From Vogesella indigofera (GTDB lineage Bacteria; Pseudomonadota; Gammaproteobacteria; Burkholderiales; Chromobacteriaceae): DNA of 64,000 nucleotides. How positions within the stretch are numbered: position 1 is the stretch's first letter; each line of letters begins with the position of its first letter. Positions 26,869 to 37,800 of this stretch are shown one piece after another. Both the position numbers and the translations under genes were made by a program. The notes beneath the pieces were generated by a model, which saw only the letters and a program-made list of their open reading frames with translations, ran no database searches and had not been told where the DNA came from. The stretch is from assembly GCF_003633895.1 (NCBI RefSeq), contig NZ_RBID01000011.1, positions 735,756-799,755 of the forward strand, read 5' to 3'.

Positions 26869-27936
26869 TTACGACATCGTGGTACCGCGCACCAGCACCA
26901 CCACGCGACGGTCCGGTGCCAGACAGGCAATCAGCGCGGCACGGTTTTGCAGTGCATTGCACTGCGCGCCGCTGACCGGCATCGCCTCACCGGCGCCCTC
27001 GACCGTAACCAGATTGCGCGGCACGCCGTTGCTGACCAGGAAATCGGCCACCGTCTGCGCCCGGCGACGGGACAGGTCCAGGTTGTACTGCTCGCTGCCG
27101 AGACGGTCGGTATGGCCGACGATGGACAGGCTGGCGTCGGTCGCGGCTTCGGCACGGATCTGCCGCATCAGCGCGAACAGCGCCTGTTCGGCCCCCGGCC
27201 GCAGCAGCGCGAGGTCAAAGTCGAACAGGGTGTCGGCATTGAGCGTGAACGCGCGCGCCTGCGGCACCACGGCGGCCACCGGGGCCGGTGCTGGCGGCGG
27301 AGCCGGCTCCGTCATTGCCACCGGTGCCGGTGCCGCACGCGGCGTACCGCCGAACTTGTACAGCACGCCCAGCGCAAGCTGGCCGTTGTTGGCACGCACG
27401 CCGGCGTCGTCCTTGCTGCCCAGCCGCCCGACCCACTGGTATTCCAGCCGCGTCGCCCAGTTGCGGTTGAGCGCGTATTCCAGCCCGACGGCGGCCAGCG
27501 GTGCGGTACGGTGCATCGTGTCCCCGTTACCGCTCATGCGGCTGGCCATCACCCCGAGGCGGGTATAGACATCGAATGATTCCGACACCGGCATGCCCAG
27601 CTTGGCCGCCAGCTGCAGGCCCTGCACCTTCAGGTCGGCATGGTTGGCCGCGCCGAAATCGAACTTGAGCTTGCCCAGATAATCGTAACCGGCCTCCACG
27701 CCCAGCCAGTCGTTGAACTGGTAGCCAAGGAACAGCCCGCCGGCGACGCCGGATTTGTCGACATGGCGCGGATTCATCACGCTGTCGCCGTACTTGATGC
27801 CCTGGAATTCGCCATGGCCGGCCTTGGCGCCGAAATACCACGGTTCGTCGGTCGAGGCGGCGACCGCGCTGCCGGCAAGGCCAAGCAGCGCCAGTGCCAC
27901 GGGAAGTTTTTTCGGTAGCATGTTGTTATTTCTCAT
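26869..27936 (-). CDS. OmpA-family outer-membrane porin/anchor
   Basis: About 355 residues. A signal peptide (LPVALALLGLAGSAVA) leads to an eight-stranded OmpA-type barrel (residues 30-210), then an Ala/Pro linker (about 220-240) and a peptidoglycan-binding OmpA domain with GHTDRLGSEQYNLDLSRRRA, including the conserved Asp and Arg. It tethers the outer membrane to the wall. Possible starts are ATG 27936 and ATG 27921; the latter gives MLPKKLP directly before the signal helix. Confidence 0.92.
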   Translation of the reverse strand: MRNNNMLPKKLPVALALLGLAGSAVAASTDEPWYFGAKAGHGEFQGIKYGDSVMNPRHVDKSGVAGGLFLGYQFNDWLGVEAGYDYLGKLKFDFGAANHADLKVQGLQLAAKLGMPVSESFDVYTRLGVMASRMSGNGDTMHRTAPLAAVGLEYALNRNWATRLEYQWVGRLGSKDDAGVRANNGQLALGVLYKFGGTPRAAPAPVAMTEPAPPPAPAPVAAVVPQARAFTLNADTLFDFDLALLRPGAEQALFALMRQIRAEAATDASLSIVGHTDRLGSEQYNLDLSRRRAQTVADFLVSNGVPRNLVTVEGAGEAMPVSGAQCNALQNRAALIACLAPDRRVVVLVRGTTMS

Positions 27937-28193
27937 TACTTTGAAACCATCAACAGCAGGCGGGCCCCGGCCGGCAATGCGACAAGCGCAACGCAATGGC
28001 AAGACCCATGGCGACGACACCGCGGCGGCGGCAGGCAGCAGGCTGCCAGGCAAAGCCACCAGCCGTGCTGGCGTCGTGAAGGAAACCACCCGCAGCGGGT
28101 GGCATCAGGGAAGGACGGCGCCGGCGCAATGACTGCGCCGGCGCCGGAATCGGCGACGCTGCCCGGCCACGACGGCCGGGGCAGGCCGTTCAG

Positions 28194-28415
28194 TTAACGG
28201 CGGTCATCCATTTCATGGCCGATGACACCGCCGATGGCGGCGCCACCCAGGGTACCGAGCGTACTGCCACCGGTCAGCACTGCACCGCCGATGGCGCCCA
28301 CGCCAGCACCGACGGCGGTGTTCTGCCCTTGGCGAGACATGCCGGCACACCCACCCAGGCTCAGCAGCATGGCTACGCTGACTGCGCCGAGTGTCAATCT
28401 CTGCATTGTTTTCAT
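28194..28415 (-). CDS. Glycine-zipper lipoprotein
   Basis: A 73-residue protein with lipoprotein signal (LGAVSVAMLLSLGGCAG) and a glycine-zipper segment (GAGVGAIGGAVLTGG, GGAAIGGVIGHEMD). Similar small proteins (SlyB/OsmB-like) sit in the outer membrane and respond to envelope stress. AAGG lies before the ATG. Confidence 0.85.
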   Translation of the reverse strand: MKTMQRLTLGAVSVAMLLSLGGCAGMSRQGQNTAVGAGVGAIGGAVLTGGSTLGTLGGAAIGGVIGHEMDDRR

Positions 28416-29134
28416 GGGGTTACCTTTTTCCTGAACAGGGTGTTTCGGGTGAGCCGTCGCGGCATGGACGTCGCTGACGTCCTGGCCGGACTGACCGGCA
28501 CCAGATGCGGGCCGCCGCTCACGTTGACTCCTTTGCGTGAATGGGCAGTGCCATGCCGGCAGGAGCCACCGCACGCACTGCTCGTCGCCAGCACCATGCG
28601 GCCGTCAGGCCGGTATGGCTCGCTGCAACAGGTGCAGTGGTATTGGCGCCAATGGATACAGCTTAAAAGCGCCACCTACAGGCCGTCTGTCTGCTAGCAC
28701 ACAGACAAGGGGAATCGCCACGGCATGACCGGCAAGTGGCTGGCCGCATGCGGTGCGGCGATCAGGAAAGGGAACGAGCGGGGAAAACGGAAGGCGGGCC
28801 GGCCGCGGGCGCCGGTCTGGCGCCGGGGCCCGGTTACGACATCAAGTGCGCCATCTCGCGGCCAACAGCGGACGGGCGGCTATGTATGGCAACGAACAGA
28901 CTGCGGCCAACCCTGGCGCGATGATGATCCTGTCCGCGCCACAGCAACGCCGGCACAGGCCGCGTGGCCAGGCGCACCATCAGACAACCCCGGCATGCCA
29001 CGCCACACCGCAATCTTTCAAGCCTTACCCCGCCCGCAGCGCCAGGCGCGACCGGACACCCCGGGCCAGCCCCGCCGTCGCCCACCTGCCCCAGGCAGAC
29101 GCAGCCGCCCGCTACGGGCCACAGGAGAGTCAAC
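28416..29134. other. 719-bp region without a convincing gene
   Basis: Open frames here lack ribosome sites and recognisable protein features. The region contains a CCCT variant of the dispersed motif (28903-28914) and a 6-bp-stem hairpin at 28685-28706. A promoter for the gene at 29135 is expected near its right end. A small RNA cannot be ruled out. Confidence 0.5.
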
Positions 29135-29614
29135 ATGAAACGTATTCTGCTTGCCACGGCCATTACCGCCGTTACCGTCATCGCCACCCCGGCCCTTGCT
29201 GCCGACGTTGGCGTCTCGATCAGCATCGGCCAGCCCGGCTTCTACGGCCGCCTCGACATCGGCGGCTACCCGCCGCCGCGCGTGCTCTACCGCGAGCCGA
29301 TCGCCATCCGCCGCGTACCGGTCGCCCGCCCGCCGATCTATCTGCGGGTACCGCCGGGCCACGCCCGCAACTGGGCGCGCCATTGCCGTACCTACAACGC
29401 TTGTGGCGAACGGGTCTACTTCGTGCAGGATCGCTGGTACAACAACGAGTACGTGCCGCGCTACCAGCGCTATCAGCGTGATCGCCAGCACCAGCGCCGC
29501 CAGCGCCAGGACCAGTACCGCTACGACAACAACCCGGACAACCGCGACTACCGCCAGCAAGGCACCGCGCCCTGGTACAACAACAATAACGACGGCTACC
29601 AGAACGACCGCTAA
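29135..29614 (+). CDS. Secreted basic Tyr/Arg/Gln-rich protein
   Basis: A 159-residue protein with a clear signal peptide (ILLATAITAVTVIATPALA, cut near residue 23). The middle has Pro/Arg-rich IGGYPPPRVLYREP and ARPPIYLRVPPGH, then a Cys pair in HCRTYNACGERVYFVQDRWY. The C-terminal 60 residues are low-complexity Arg/Gln/Tyr/Asn. Similar hypothetical periplasmic proteins occur in betaproteobacteria, but I know no function. AGGAG precedes the ATG. Confidence 0.82.
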   Translation: MKRILLATAITAVTVIATPALAADVGVSISIGQPGFYGRLDIGGYPPPRVLYREPIAIRRVPVARPPIYLRVPPGHARNWARHCRTYNACGERVYFVQDRWYNNEYVPRYQRYQRDRQHQRRQRQDQYRYDNNPDNRDYRQQGTAPWYNNNNDGYQNDR

Positions 29615-29656
29615 GCACCCTGCCGGCGGCATTGCCGCCGCCCGGCGCCCCTGACC

Positions 29657-29690
29657 CTGCCGACCTCCTCGCCCGCGAGCAGGTCGGCAG
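29657..29690. terminator. Hairpin between convergent genes
   Basis: CTGCCGACCT and AGGTCGGCAG form a perfect 10-bp stem; the loop itself can pair CTCG with CGAG. A short TTTG follows on the plus strand. It ends the gene at 29135-29614. Confidence 0.65.
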
Positions 29691-29723
29691 CCGTTTGTGC
29701 CCGCCCCGTTGGCCAGTCCGGCT

Positions 29724-30083
29724 TCAGCCGCCGCGCAAGCGTGCCAGCCGTGCCAGCAGCCATTGCCGGCTGGCAACCGTGGCCTGTCCCGGGCAGCGCA
29801 CCCGGTAGGCGTTGCCGCTGAAGCTGCTGCGGCTGGCCGCCTGCTCGATGAAGTCTTCGGTGCGCTTGAGCGGCCGGCGGGCCTGCAGGTACTGGAACTT
29901 GTCGCGCAAATGGCGCGCCGCCGCCGCCGCGTCGTACCAGCCGCCATTGCGGTAAAACTCGCAGCCGCTGGCCGCCACCTCGGCCAGCAACAGGCTGACC
30001 TCCTGCTGCACCGGCGGCTGCGGTTGCGCCTGGCTCATCGCCGCCAGCCACGGCAGCAGTAGCCACCACCCGCGCCGCGTCAC
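29724..30083 (-). CDS. DUF5329-family periplasmic protein
   Basis: A 119-residue protein with a short signal peptide (WWLLLPWLAAMSQA). The conserved core CEFYRNGGWYDAAAAARHL, DKFQYL, FIEQAASRSSFSGNAYRVRC matches DUF5329. Two Cys could form a disulfide. It uses a GTG start whose GTGA overlaps the stop of the phospholipase-like gene, so it is translationally coupled to it. Function unknown; a partner role to the lipoprotein phospholipase is inferred from the coupling. Confidence 0.8.
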   Translation of the reverse strand: MTRRGWWLLLPWLAAMSQAQPQPPVQQEVSLLLAEVAASGCEFYRNGGWYDAAAAARHLRDKFQYLQARRPLKRTEDFIEQAASRSSFSGNAYRVRCPGQATVASRQWLLARLARLRGG

Positions 30084-31690
30084 AGCTCTTTGTCCAGCGG
30101 CAGCAGCGACAGCAGCCGCACCGCCAGCCGCTGCCAGTCGCTGCGCGCCGGCTCGCGCCGGTATTCGACAAGCTCGCCGTTTTCCCGTGTCTGCCACAGC
30201 AGTTGCGGCGCACCGCCCGCCGCTGGCGGCCGCAGCAGCAGCCGGTAGGCGTTTTCCGGCTGCGTCATCGCCTCGAAGCGCGCGGCCACCTGCTGCGCCA
30301 GCTGCGGGCTGTCGATGATCAGGCCGATCTCGGTGTTGAGGTGCATCGAGCGCTGGTCAAAATTCATCGACCCGACATAAAGACGTTGCCGGTCGAACAC
30401 GAACAGCTTGGCGTGCAGCGAATAATTGCCGTGCCGCGAGATGGCGTGGCTCTGGCCGCTACCCTTGCTATTGCCCAGCAGCGCGCGGATTTCGTGCAGC
30501 GCGACGCCATCCTGCAGCAAGGGCCGCCGGTAGTGCATGTAGCCGGAGTGCGCCACCAGCACCGTGGTCGATTCCAGCGAGCTGGTCAGGATGCGGACCT
30601 GCACCTGGCGCTGGCGCAGCGCACTGAACAGTTGCATGCCCTCGTGGCCGGGGATCAGGTACGGGGTCACCATCAACAGCTCGCGCTGCACCGCCAGCGT
30701 GGCGCCGGCCACCTGGCGCTGCATCAGCCGCCCCACCATCGCGCCACTGAGCACCTTTTTCTTGTCCGGGCTGTCGTAGACCAGCTGCGCCGGCGCCCAG
30801 ACCAGCGGCAAGCGACCGCTCACCATCGCCGCGAACGGCTCGCCGCTGGCCAGCCGCGCCACATAGTCGACACCAGCGGATTGCGACTGGCGGTGCTCCG
30901 CCTGCAGCTGGCCGCGGTGTTCCTGCAACTCGGTGTGCGACGATCCGCCGCCGGCCAGCGCCTCTACCGGGATAGCCAGCGCGCTGTTCCAGAACTCGTC
31001 GAAGCTGGCCGACAGCAGCCGCACGATCGGGCCGCCGGCAAACACGTCGTCGTCGGCAAACTGCGATTCGGGATCGATCTGGAAGTACTGGTCGCCGATA
31101 TTGCGCCCGCCCAGCAGCGCCGCGGCGTTGTCGACCACCAGCAGCTTGTTGTGCATGCGGTAGTCGAGCCGCGCCGCGTTGAACATGAACTCCACCGCCT
31201 TCAGCGCCAGCGAGTGGCCACGGTAGGCGAACGGATTGAAGATGCGCACCTCGATCATCGGGTGCGCGGCCAGCTTGATGATCTGCTCGTCGCCGGCCTC
31301 GGTTTCGCCATCGTCGAGCAGCACCCGCACCCGTACGCCACGGTCGGCGGCGCGCAGCACGGCGCCGGTCAGCAGCCGGCCGGTGTCGTCACCACGGAAA
31401 ATGAAGTACTGCAGGTCGAGCGCCCGTTCCGCGGCGTTGATCATCTGCATGCGCAGCAGAAAACCGTCGGCGCCGACCGGGATGATGCGAAAGCCGGACT
31501 GCCCGTCGTGGCCGCGTGCCAGCGCGGCAAACTGCCGGCCCAGCTGCGTCGTTTCCGGTGCCGCCAGCGCCACGGACGGCGTTTTGGCGTAGTCGGCCCC
31601 CGGCGGCAGCGACGCGCAGCCGGCCAGCAGCAACAACGCCGCCAGCAGCCAGTGCCGGCACAGCCGGCCAATTGCGGGTGAACATTCCAT
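30080..31690 (-). CDS. Phospholipase D-family lipoprotein (cardiolipin synthase-like)
   Basis: A 536-residue protein with a lipoprotein signal (WLLAALLLLAGCAS). Two HKD motifs, HNKLLVVD near 178 and HAKLFVFD near 424, are both intact (HxKxxxxD). It resembles ClsC/YmdC-type cardiolipin synthases and PLD-like lipoproteins that transfer phosphatidyl groups. GGAGG lies 7 nt before the chosen ATG; upstream in-frame starts have none. Its lipid anchor implies work at the periplasmic side of the membrane. Confidence 0.9.
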   Translation of the reverse strand: MECSPAIGRLCRHWLLAALLLLAGCASLPPGADYAKTPSVALAAPETTQLGRQFAALARGHDGQSGFRIIPVGADGFLLRMQMINAAERALDLQYFIFRGDDTGRLLTGAVLRAADRGVRVRVLLDDGETEAGDEQIIKLAAHPMIEVRIFNPFAYRGHSLALKAVEFMFNAARLDYRMHNKLLVVDNAAALLGGRNIGDQYFQIDPESQFADDDVFAGGPIVRLLSASFDEFWNSALAIPVEALAGGGSSHTELQEHRGQLQAEHRQSQSAGVDYVARLASGEPFAAMVSGRLPLVWAPAQLVYDSPDKKKVLSGAMVGRLMQRQVAGATLAVQRELLMVTPYLIPGHEGMQLFSALRQRQVQVRILTSSLESTTVLVAHSGYMHYRRPLLQDGVALHEIRALLGNSKGSGQSHAISRHGNYSLHAKLFVFDRQRLYVGSMNFDQRSMHLNTEIGLIIDSPQLAQQVAARFEAMTQPENAYRLLLRPPAAGGAPQLLWQTRENGELVEYRREPARSDWQRLAVRLLSLLPLDKEL

Positions 31691-31814
31691 GCTGCTGCCT
31701 CCGGTTGCCGGGCAAACGGCCACGGCGCAGGTCCGGGCCGGCACCAGGCGTGCGGCCAAGCTGGCACGCCGGTGTCTCCATCAACATTAGCCGCTCATCG
31801 CCAAAACGCACGCT

Positions 31815-31826
31815 GCGGCCAACCTT
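31815..31826 (+). repeat. Dispersed 12-mer copy between ndvB and the phospholipase gene
   Basis: Exact GCGGCCAACCTT, 14 bp beyond the ndvB stop. Not paired here. Confidence 0.7.
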
Positions 31827-31839
31827 GCGTCATCAGGCC

Positions 31840-34800
31840 CTAGGGCGCGGGCGTCCAGTTCACCTGCAGCAGGTGCGGCTGGCCGTCATCCTGCAGCAAC
31901 ACCTCGTCGCCGGCCTGCGGCACGCCATCCAGCGTGATGCCCGCCACCGCCGCGCGCTGCACCTCGATCCGGTACGGGGTGTCGTGATAGCGATATGCCA
32001 GGGTATAGCCCGGCCACGCCGGCGGCAGGCACGGCGTGATGCGCAGCCGGGCGCCGTGCAGCGTCAGCCCCAGCACCGATTCCAGTATCAGCCGGTACAT
32101 CCAGCCGGCCGAGCCGGTATACCAGCTCCAGCCACCACGGCCGGTGTGCGGCGCCATCGCGTACACGTCCGCCGCCATCACATACGGTTCCACCTTGTAG
32201 CGCTGTACCTCCGCCGCGTTGCGGCTGTGCTGCAGCGGGTTGATCATCGACAGCAGCGCCCACGTCCGCTGCTGATCGCCCTGCGCGGCAAACGCCATCG
32301 CCGCCCAGATCGCGCCGTGGGTGTACTGGCCGCCGTTCTCGCGCACGCCCGGCACGTAGCCGCGGATATAGCCCGGATACAGGCTGGAGTGGTCGAACGG
32401 CGGATCGAGCAGCTGCACCAGCGCCGCCTCCGGCCGCACCAGCTGGCGGTAGACCTCGTCCATCGCCTGCCGGCCGCGTGCGGCGTCGGCGACGCCGGAC
32501 AGCACCGCCCAGCTCTGCGAGATGGAGTCGATGCGGCACTCCTCGTTGCTGGCCGAGCCCAGCGGCGTGCCATCGTCAAAGTAGGCGCGGCGATACCAGG
32601 CGCCGTCCCAGCCGTGCGTCGCCAGGCTGGCGGCCAGTTGCGCGCGCAGCGCCTCGCACTCGTCGGCAAAGGCGGTGTCGCCCTGCCCGCGCGCCAGCGG
32701 CGCAAACTGGCGCAGCACCTCGCACAGGAAAAAGCCGAGCCACACGCTCTCGCCCCGGCCCAGCACCCCGACGCGGTCCATGCCGTCGTTCCAGTCGCCG
32801 GAGCCGATCAGCGGCAGGCCGTGCGCCCCCAGGCGCCCGCCGTGGCGGATCGCCAGCACGCAGTGGCGGTACAGGCTGGCCGCCTCCACCCCGCCGCCGG
32901 GCAGATCGTAGTAGGAATCCTCTTCCGCCGTCAGCGGCCGCCCTTCCAGGAACAGCACCGATTCGCCCAGCAGCGCCGCATCGCCGGTCACCGTGATATA
33001 GCGGCACACCGCCAGCGGCAGCCACAGGTAGTCGTCCGAGCAGCGAGTGCGCACGCCGCGCCCCAGCGGCGGATGCCACCAGTGCTGCACGTCGCCCTCG
33101 CGGAACTGGCGGCTGGCGCACAGCAGCAGGTGCGCGCGCACCCGCGCCGGCGCCGCGTACACCAGAGCCATCATGTCCTGCAGCTGGTCACGGAATCCGA
33201 AGGCGCCGCCGGACTGGTAGTAGCCGCTGCGCGCCCACACCCGGCACGCCAGCGTCTGGTACAGCAGCCAGCCATTGGCCAGCACGTTCAGCGAGGCATC
33301 CGGCGTCTGCACCTGCAGCACGCCCAGCGTCTGCAGCCAGTGGCCGCGCACCGCGTCCAGCGCCAGCCTGGCGGCGTCACTGCCGCGATAGCGCTGCACC
33401 AGTGCCGCCGCTTCCTCGCTGTTGCGGCCAACCCCCAGGCGGAAGATCACCTCGCGGCCCTCGTCCGCCTGCAGCGTCAGCTGCAGCTGCATCGCCGCGC
33501 ACGGGTCCAGCCCGGCGCCGACCTTGCCGGACAGCGTGCTGCGCTGCAGCGCCGCCGGGTGGCGCAGGCAGCCGTTGCGGCCGAGGAATTCGCCACGGTC
33601 GGCGGTGAGCTTGCGCGTGCTGTCGTCGACATCGAAAAACGCCACCAGCGCGGCAAACTCGCTGTTGTAGACATTGCGCGCGTACAGCGCCCCGCTTTGC
33701 GGCGCGATCTCGGTGGCGACGTGCAGCGCCGACTTGGCGCGCAAATCGCCCAGCACCCACTCCACGTAGCCGGTCACCGACAGCCGCCGCGCACGGCCGG
33801 AGACATTGCGCAGCTTCAGCACCGAGAACTTCACCGCCGCGTCGCTGGCGACATACACCCACAGCGCCGATTCGATGCCGTCCGTCACCGTCTCGAACAC
33901 GCTGTAGCCAAAGCCGTGGCGGATGACGTAGGGCAAGGGCGTGCATGCCGGCAGCGGCGTCGGCGACCAGAAGTGGCCGCTTTCCTCGTCGCGCAGGTAG
34001 ATCGCCTCGCCGCTGGCGTCGCAGACCGGGTCGTTATGCCACGGCGACAGCCGGTATTCGTGGGCATTGCCGTACCAGGTGTAGCCGGCGCCGCTTTCCG
34101 ACAGCACGGTGCCGAACTGCTCGTTGGCCAGCACGTTGGCCCACGGCGCCGGCGTGCTCTGCCCGGCGCGCAGCCGGATCACGTACTCGCGGCCATCGGC
34201 ACTGAAACCGCCGAGGCCGTTGTCCAGCAGCAGCTCGCGCGGCGGCGGCTCCGGGCTGGCCGGCAGCACCGGACGGTAGCGCTGCGCCGGCAGCAACGGC
34301 GCCGGCAGCGGCAGCCGCGCCGGAATCTGCTCCAGCTGCTCGGCCAGCGTGCCGCGGCTGTCGCTGAGCACCACCCGCGCCACGGCCTGCAGCAGGATGC
34401 GGTCTTCCGCGGAGATATGCTCGGCCGAGCGCACGAATATGCCGCCTGGGCGGTCGATCACGCTGGCCTCGACACCGGCGGCGATCAGCCCGAGGATCTG
34501 TTCCTGCAATTGCTGGCGATAGCCGGCGTGGTCTTCGTTCCAGATCACCAGATCCACCGGCAGCCCTTTCAGCCGCCAGTAGCTGTGGGCCTGCACCAGC
34601 TGCCGCACCAGCGCAATGTTGGCCGCATCGGCAATCTGCAACAGCACGATGGGCAGATCGCCGGAAATGGCGTAGCCCCACAGCCCGGACTGGCTGCGAC
34701 GGTTGCTGGCCAGGATCGCCGGGGTGGCGCGCAGCGCGCCATGGGCGTACAGGATGGCGCCGGCCAGCCGCCCGTACAGCTGCGCCTCGGTCTCGCTGGC

Positions 34801-37800
34801 ATTGAGCTGGCGCAGCATCACCTGGTTGTGCGTCCACGCCAGGTCGAACACGCGGTCGGCCAGATGCCGGTCCTGGTATTTGTCGATCAGCGCCTCGGCC
34901 GCGCTGCGGCTGTCGGCCATGCCGGTGACCAGGTCGACGGTAACCGCCTGCTGCGGCGCCAGCGTGAGGCGACCGCGGATGGCCACGATCGGGTCCAGCA
35001 CCGCGCCATCGCTGCCGGACAGCGGCGCGCTGCCGTGCAGCGCCGCCGGCGACACCGTGCTGCGGCCGCGACCGATAAAGCGCAGGCGGTCGGTTTCGTA
35101 GGACATTTCCGCCGCCACGCCATGCACCTGCATCAGGTGCAGCAGGTACGGCACCGCCTCGTCCTGCGCGCGCGGCCGGCGCGTGCACAGTATCGCGTGG
35201 CGCGCGGCGAGGATCTCGCTCTGCACGAACAGTTTGCTGAACGCCGGATGCAGCGCGTCGGCGACCGGCGGCGCGATCACCACCTCGGCGTAGCTGGTGA
35301 TGTCCAGCTCGCGCGGCTGTGCCGAGCGGTTGGTGATGCGCAGGCGGCGCAGCTCGATATCGTCTTCCGGCGACACCACGATCTCGGTATAGGTTTCGAA
35401 GTGGCCCTCGTTGGCGCCCAGCGTGTCGTGGCGGCGGTATTCGGCGCGGCCTTCGGAAAAGATCGCCTCGAACTGCTCCGGCTGCTTCAGCGTCGGCTGG
35501 AAGCCGCCGGACCAGAACACGCCGCTGGCCAGATCGCGGATGTAGCAGAAGCTGCCCCAGTTGTCGCAGGTGGGGTCCTCGTTCCAGCGGCTGACCGCCA
35601 GTCCTTTCCAGCGGCTGTAACCGCCGCCGGCCTGGGTCAGCATCACGTGGTAGCGGCCGTTGGACAGCAGCTGCACCGCCGGCGCCGGGGTCTGCGGCGA
35701 GGTGAAGCGCCGCGTCGGGGTCTGCGCCGGCTCCGCCACCGCCACCGCGTCGAAACGGCGGACGTGGTGGGCAAACAGCGCCGTCGCCTTCGGCACCCGT
35801 TCCTGCAGCAGCAGCAGGCTGGACTGCAGCAGCGGATCGGCGACAAAGCGGCGCTGCATCGGCTGTGCCAGCAGCCAGTGCGCCAGCGCCAGCAGGCTCA
35901 TGCCCTGGTGGTGGGCCATGAACGAGCGCACCACCGTGCGCGTCTGGCCGCGCAGCTGGCGCAGCGGGGTGTAGTCCACCGCCTCGAAAAAGCCGTCGCG
36001 GCCGAGCACGCCTTCTGCGGCCAACCTTTGCAGGTTGCTGCAGGCCGCCGCCGGCGCCACCATCAGCGCCATCACCGCGGCGTACGGTGCGATCACCAGA
36101 TCGTCGGCCAGGCCGCGCTTCAGCCCCAGCCCGGGCACGCCGAAGGCGTGATACTGGTAGTTGTGCTGCGGGTCGACCGCGTTATAGCCGGATTCGGACA
36201 CCCCCCATGGCACACCGCGCTGCGCACCGTACTGGATTTGCCGCGCCACGGCGCCCTTGCAGGTCTGGTCCAGCAGGGTGTGTTCGTAGCTGGGCATCAC
36301 CAGCAGCGGCATCAGGTACTCGAACATCGAGCCGCTCCACGACAGCAGCACCGGCTCGCCGGTACTGCCGGTCAGCAGCCGCCCCAACGCAAACCAGCTG
36401 TCCTGTGGCAACTGCCCCTGGGCGATGGCGACGAAGCTGCTCAACCGCGCCTCGGAGGCGAGCAGGTCATAAAAGCCGGCATCGCTGCGCCCGTCGCTGA
36501 CGTTGTAGCCAATGCTGAGCAGCTTGCGGGTGGGGTCGAACAGGAAGTCGTAGTCCATCTGCGCCAGTTCCCCGGCCAGCTGCGCCAACTGGTTGGCCTG
36601 CTGCAGCTGTAGCGCGGCGCGCTGCCGGCCGGTGGCCAGCGCCTGCTGCAGCTCGGCCAGCCAGTTGCGCTGGACCGGGGTGGCCGCGTCCGGCAGGCGG
36701 ATGTCCTGTTGCGGTGTCGCCAGCTGCTGCAGCGTGCTGGCGGTGGATGGCAGCCCCACCTCGTCCAGCCCGGGTGGCGGTGGCGGCAGCGCCAGCCACG
36801 GTGCCAGCCACAGCAGCTGGTCAAGTGCCTGCTGGCATTGCTGCTGCAGCGCCAGCGCCCAGTCGTGCGCCTCGTTGCCGGCGTCGATATCGCTGCCGCT
36901 GCCCAGCTCGCGCGCCGCCAGCGCCACCAGCTCGTCGGCCTCCCCCTGCAGGTGTTGCAGCCGCTGCTGCAGGGCACCCAGCGGGGTATTGGCGGTCAGG
37001 GGGCTGTCGTCCAGCGTCTGGTACAGCTGGCCGGCCCGTGCCGCACTGGCGCCGCTACCGCTGCCGGCCAGCAGCAGCAAGGTGTCGCCGAGGCCGTCCA
37101 GCAGCCGCGGCGACAGCAGCGGCGCATCTGCCAGCGCCAGTAGTCCAGCGCGCAGTACCAGCAGATGCGCGGCCAGATTGCCGCTGTCGACACTGGACAC
37201 GTACAAGGGCGGCAAGGGCTGCAGCGTCTGCGTGTCGTACCAGTTGTAAAAGTGGCCGCGATGGCGCGCCAGCTGCAGCATGCTGCGCAGGGTGTTGTCG
37301 CTGCGCTCCAGCAGCACGCTGCTGGGGATGTAGCCGAAGTCATGCGCCGCCAGGTTGGCCAGCAGCGCCAGGCCGATATTGGTCGGCGAGGTGCGGTGCG
37401 CGATGGCGTCGGCCCGCGACGCCTGCACATTGTCCGGCGGCAGCCAGTGATCGGCGGCGGTGACATAGCGCGCAAAAAACGCCCAGGTCCGCCGCGACAG
37501 CTGGCGCAGGAAGCGGGTCTGCTCGGCCGTCAGCTGCGGCGGCTGCGTCGACAGCGGCCGGCTCAGCCACCACGCCAGCAGCGGTGCGGCCAACCATAGC
37601 AGCAGCAAGGGCAGCGCCACCGGCAGCACCGCCGGGTTCAGCCGCAGCAACAGCGCCGCCACCAGCAGCGCGCTGCCCGGCGCCTGCCACATGCTGCGAT
37701 AGCTGGCCGCCAGGCTGCTGCGGTCGCGCGTCGCCAGCAGGCGCTCGACCTCGCTGGACGGGTTCCATTCCAGCAACCGCCGCCGCGACACCAGTACCCG

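Noticed and set aside
28162..28180. CCCGGCC/GGCCGGG hairpin after the glycine-zipper gene.
   Set aside because: Short GC stem without a T-tract; such stems are common by chance in this composition.
28683..28690. GCCGTCTG, the core of the Neisseria DUS, here and again at 44701.
   Set aside because: Only isolated 8-base matches near chance level; the overrepresented word in this window is a different one.
28725..29138. A 137-codon open frame in the 28.4-29.1 kb gap.
   Set aside because: No ribosome site at proper distance, no domain, and composition like other chance frames in GC-rich DNA.
31516..36612. Very long open frame (about 1700 codons) on the plus strand opposite ndvB, and similar ones opposite kdpD (2355-5198), kdpB/kdpA (5755-7425, 7540-9885) and the 5' part of ndvB (37882-40803).
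   Set aside because: High GC at third positions leaves antisense frames open. Their translations are low-complexity Arg/Gln/His/Ala text without domains, while the opposite strand encodes clear families.
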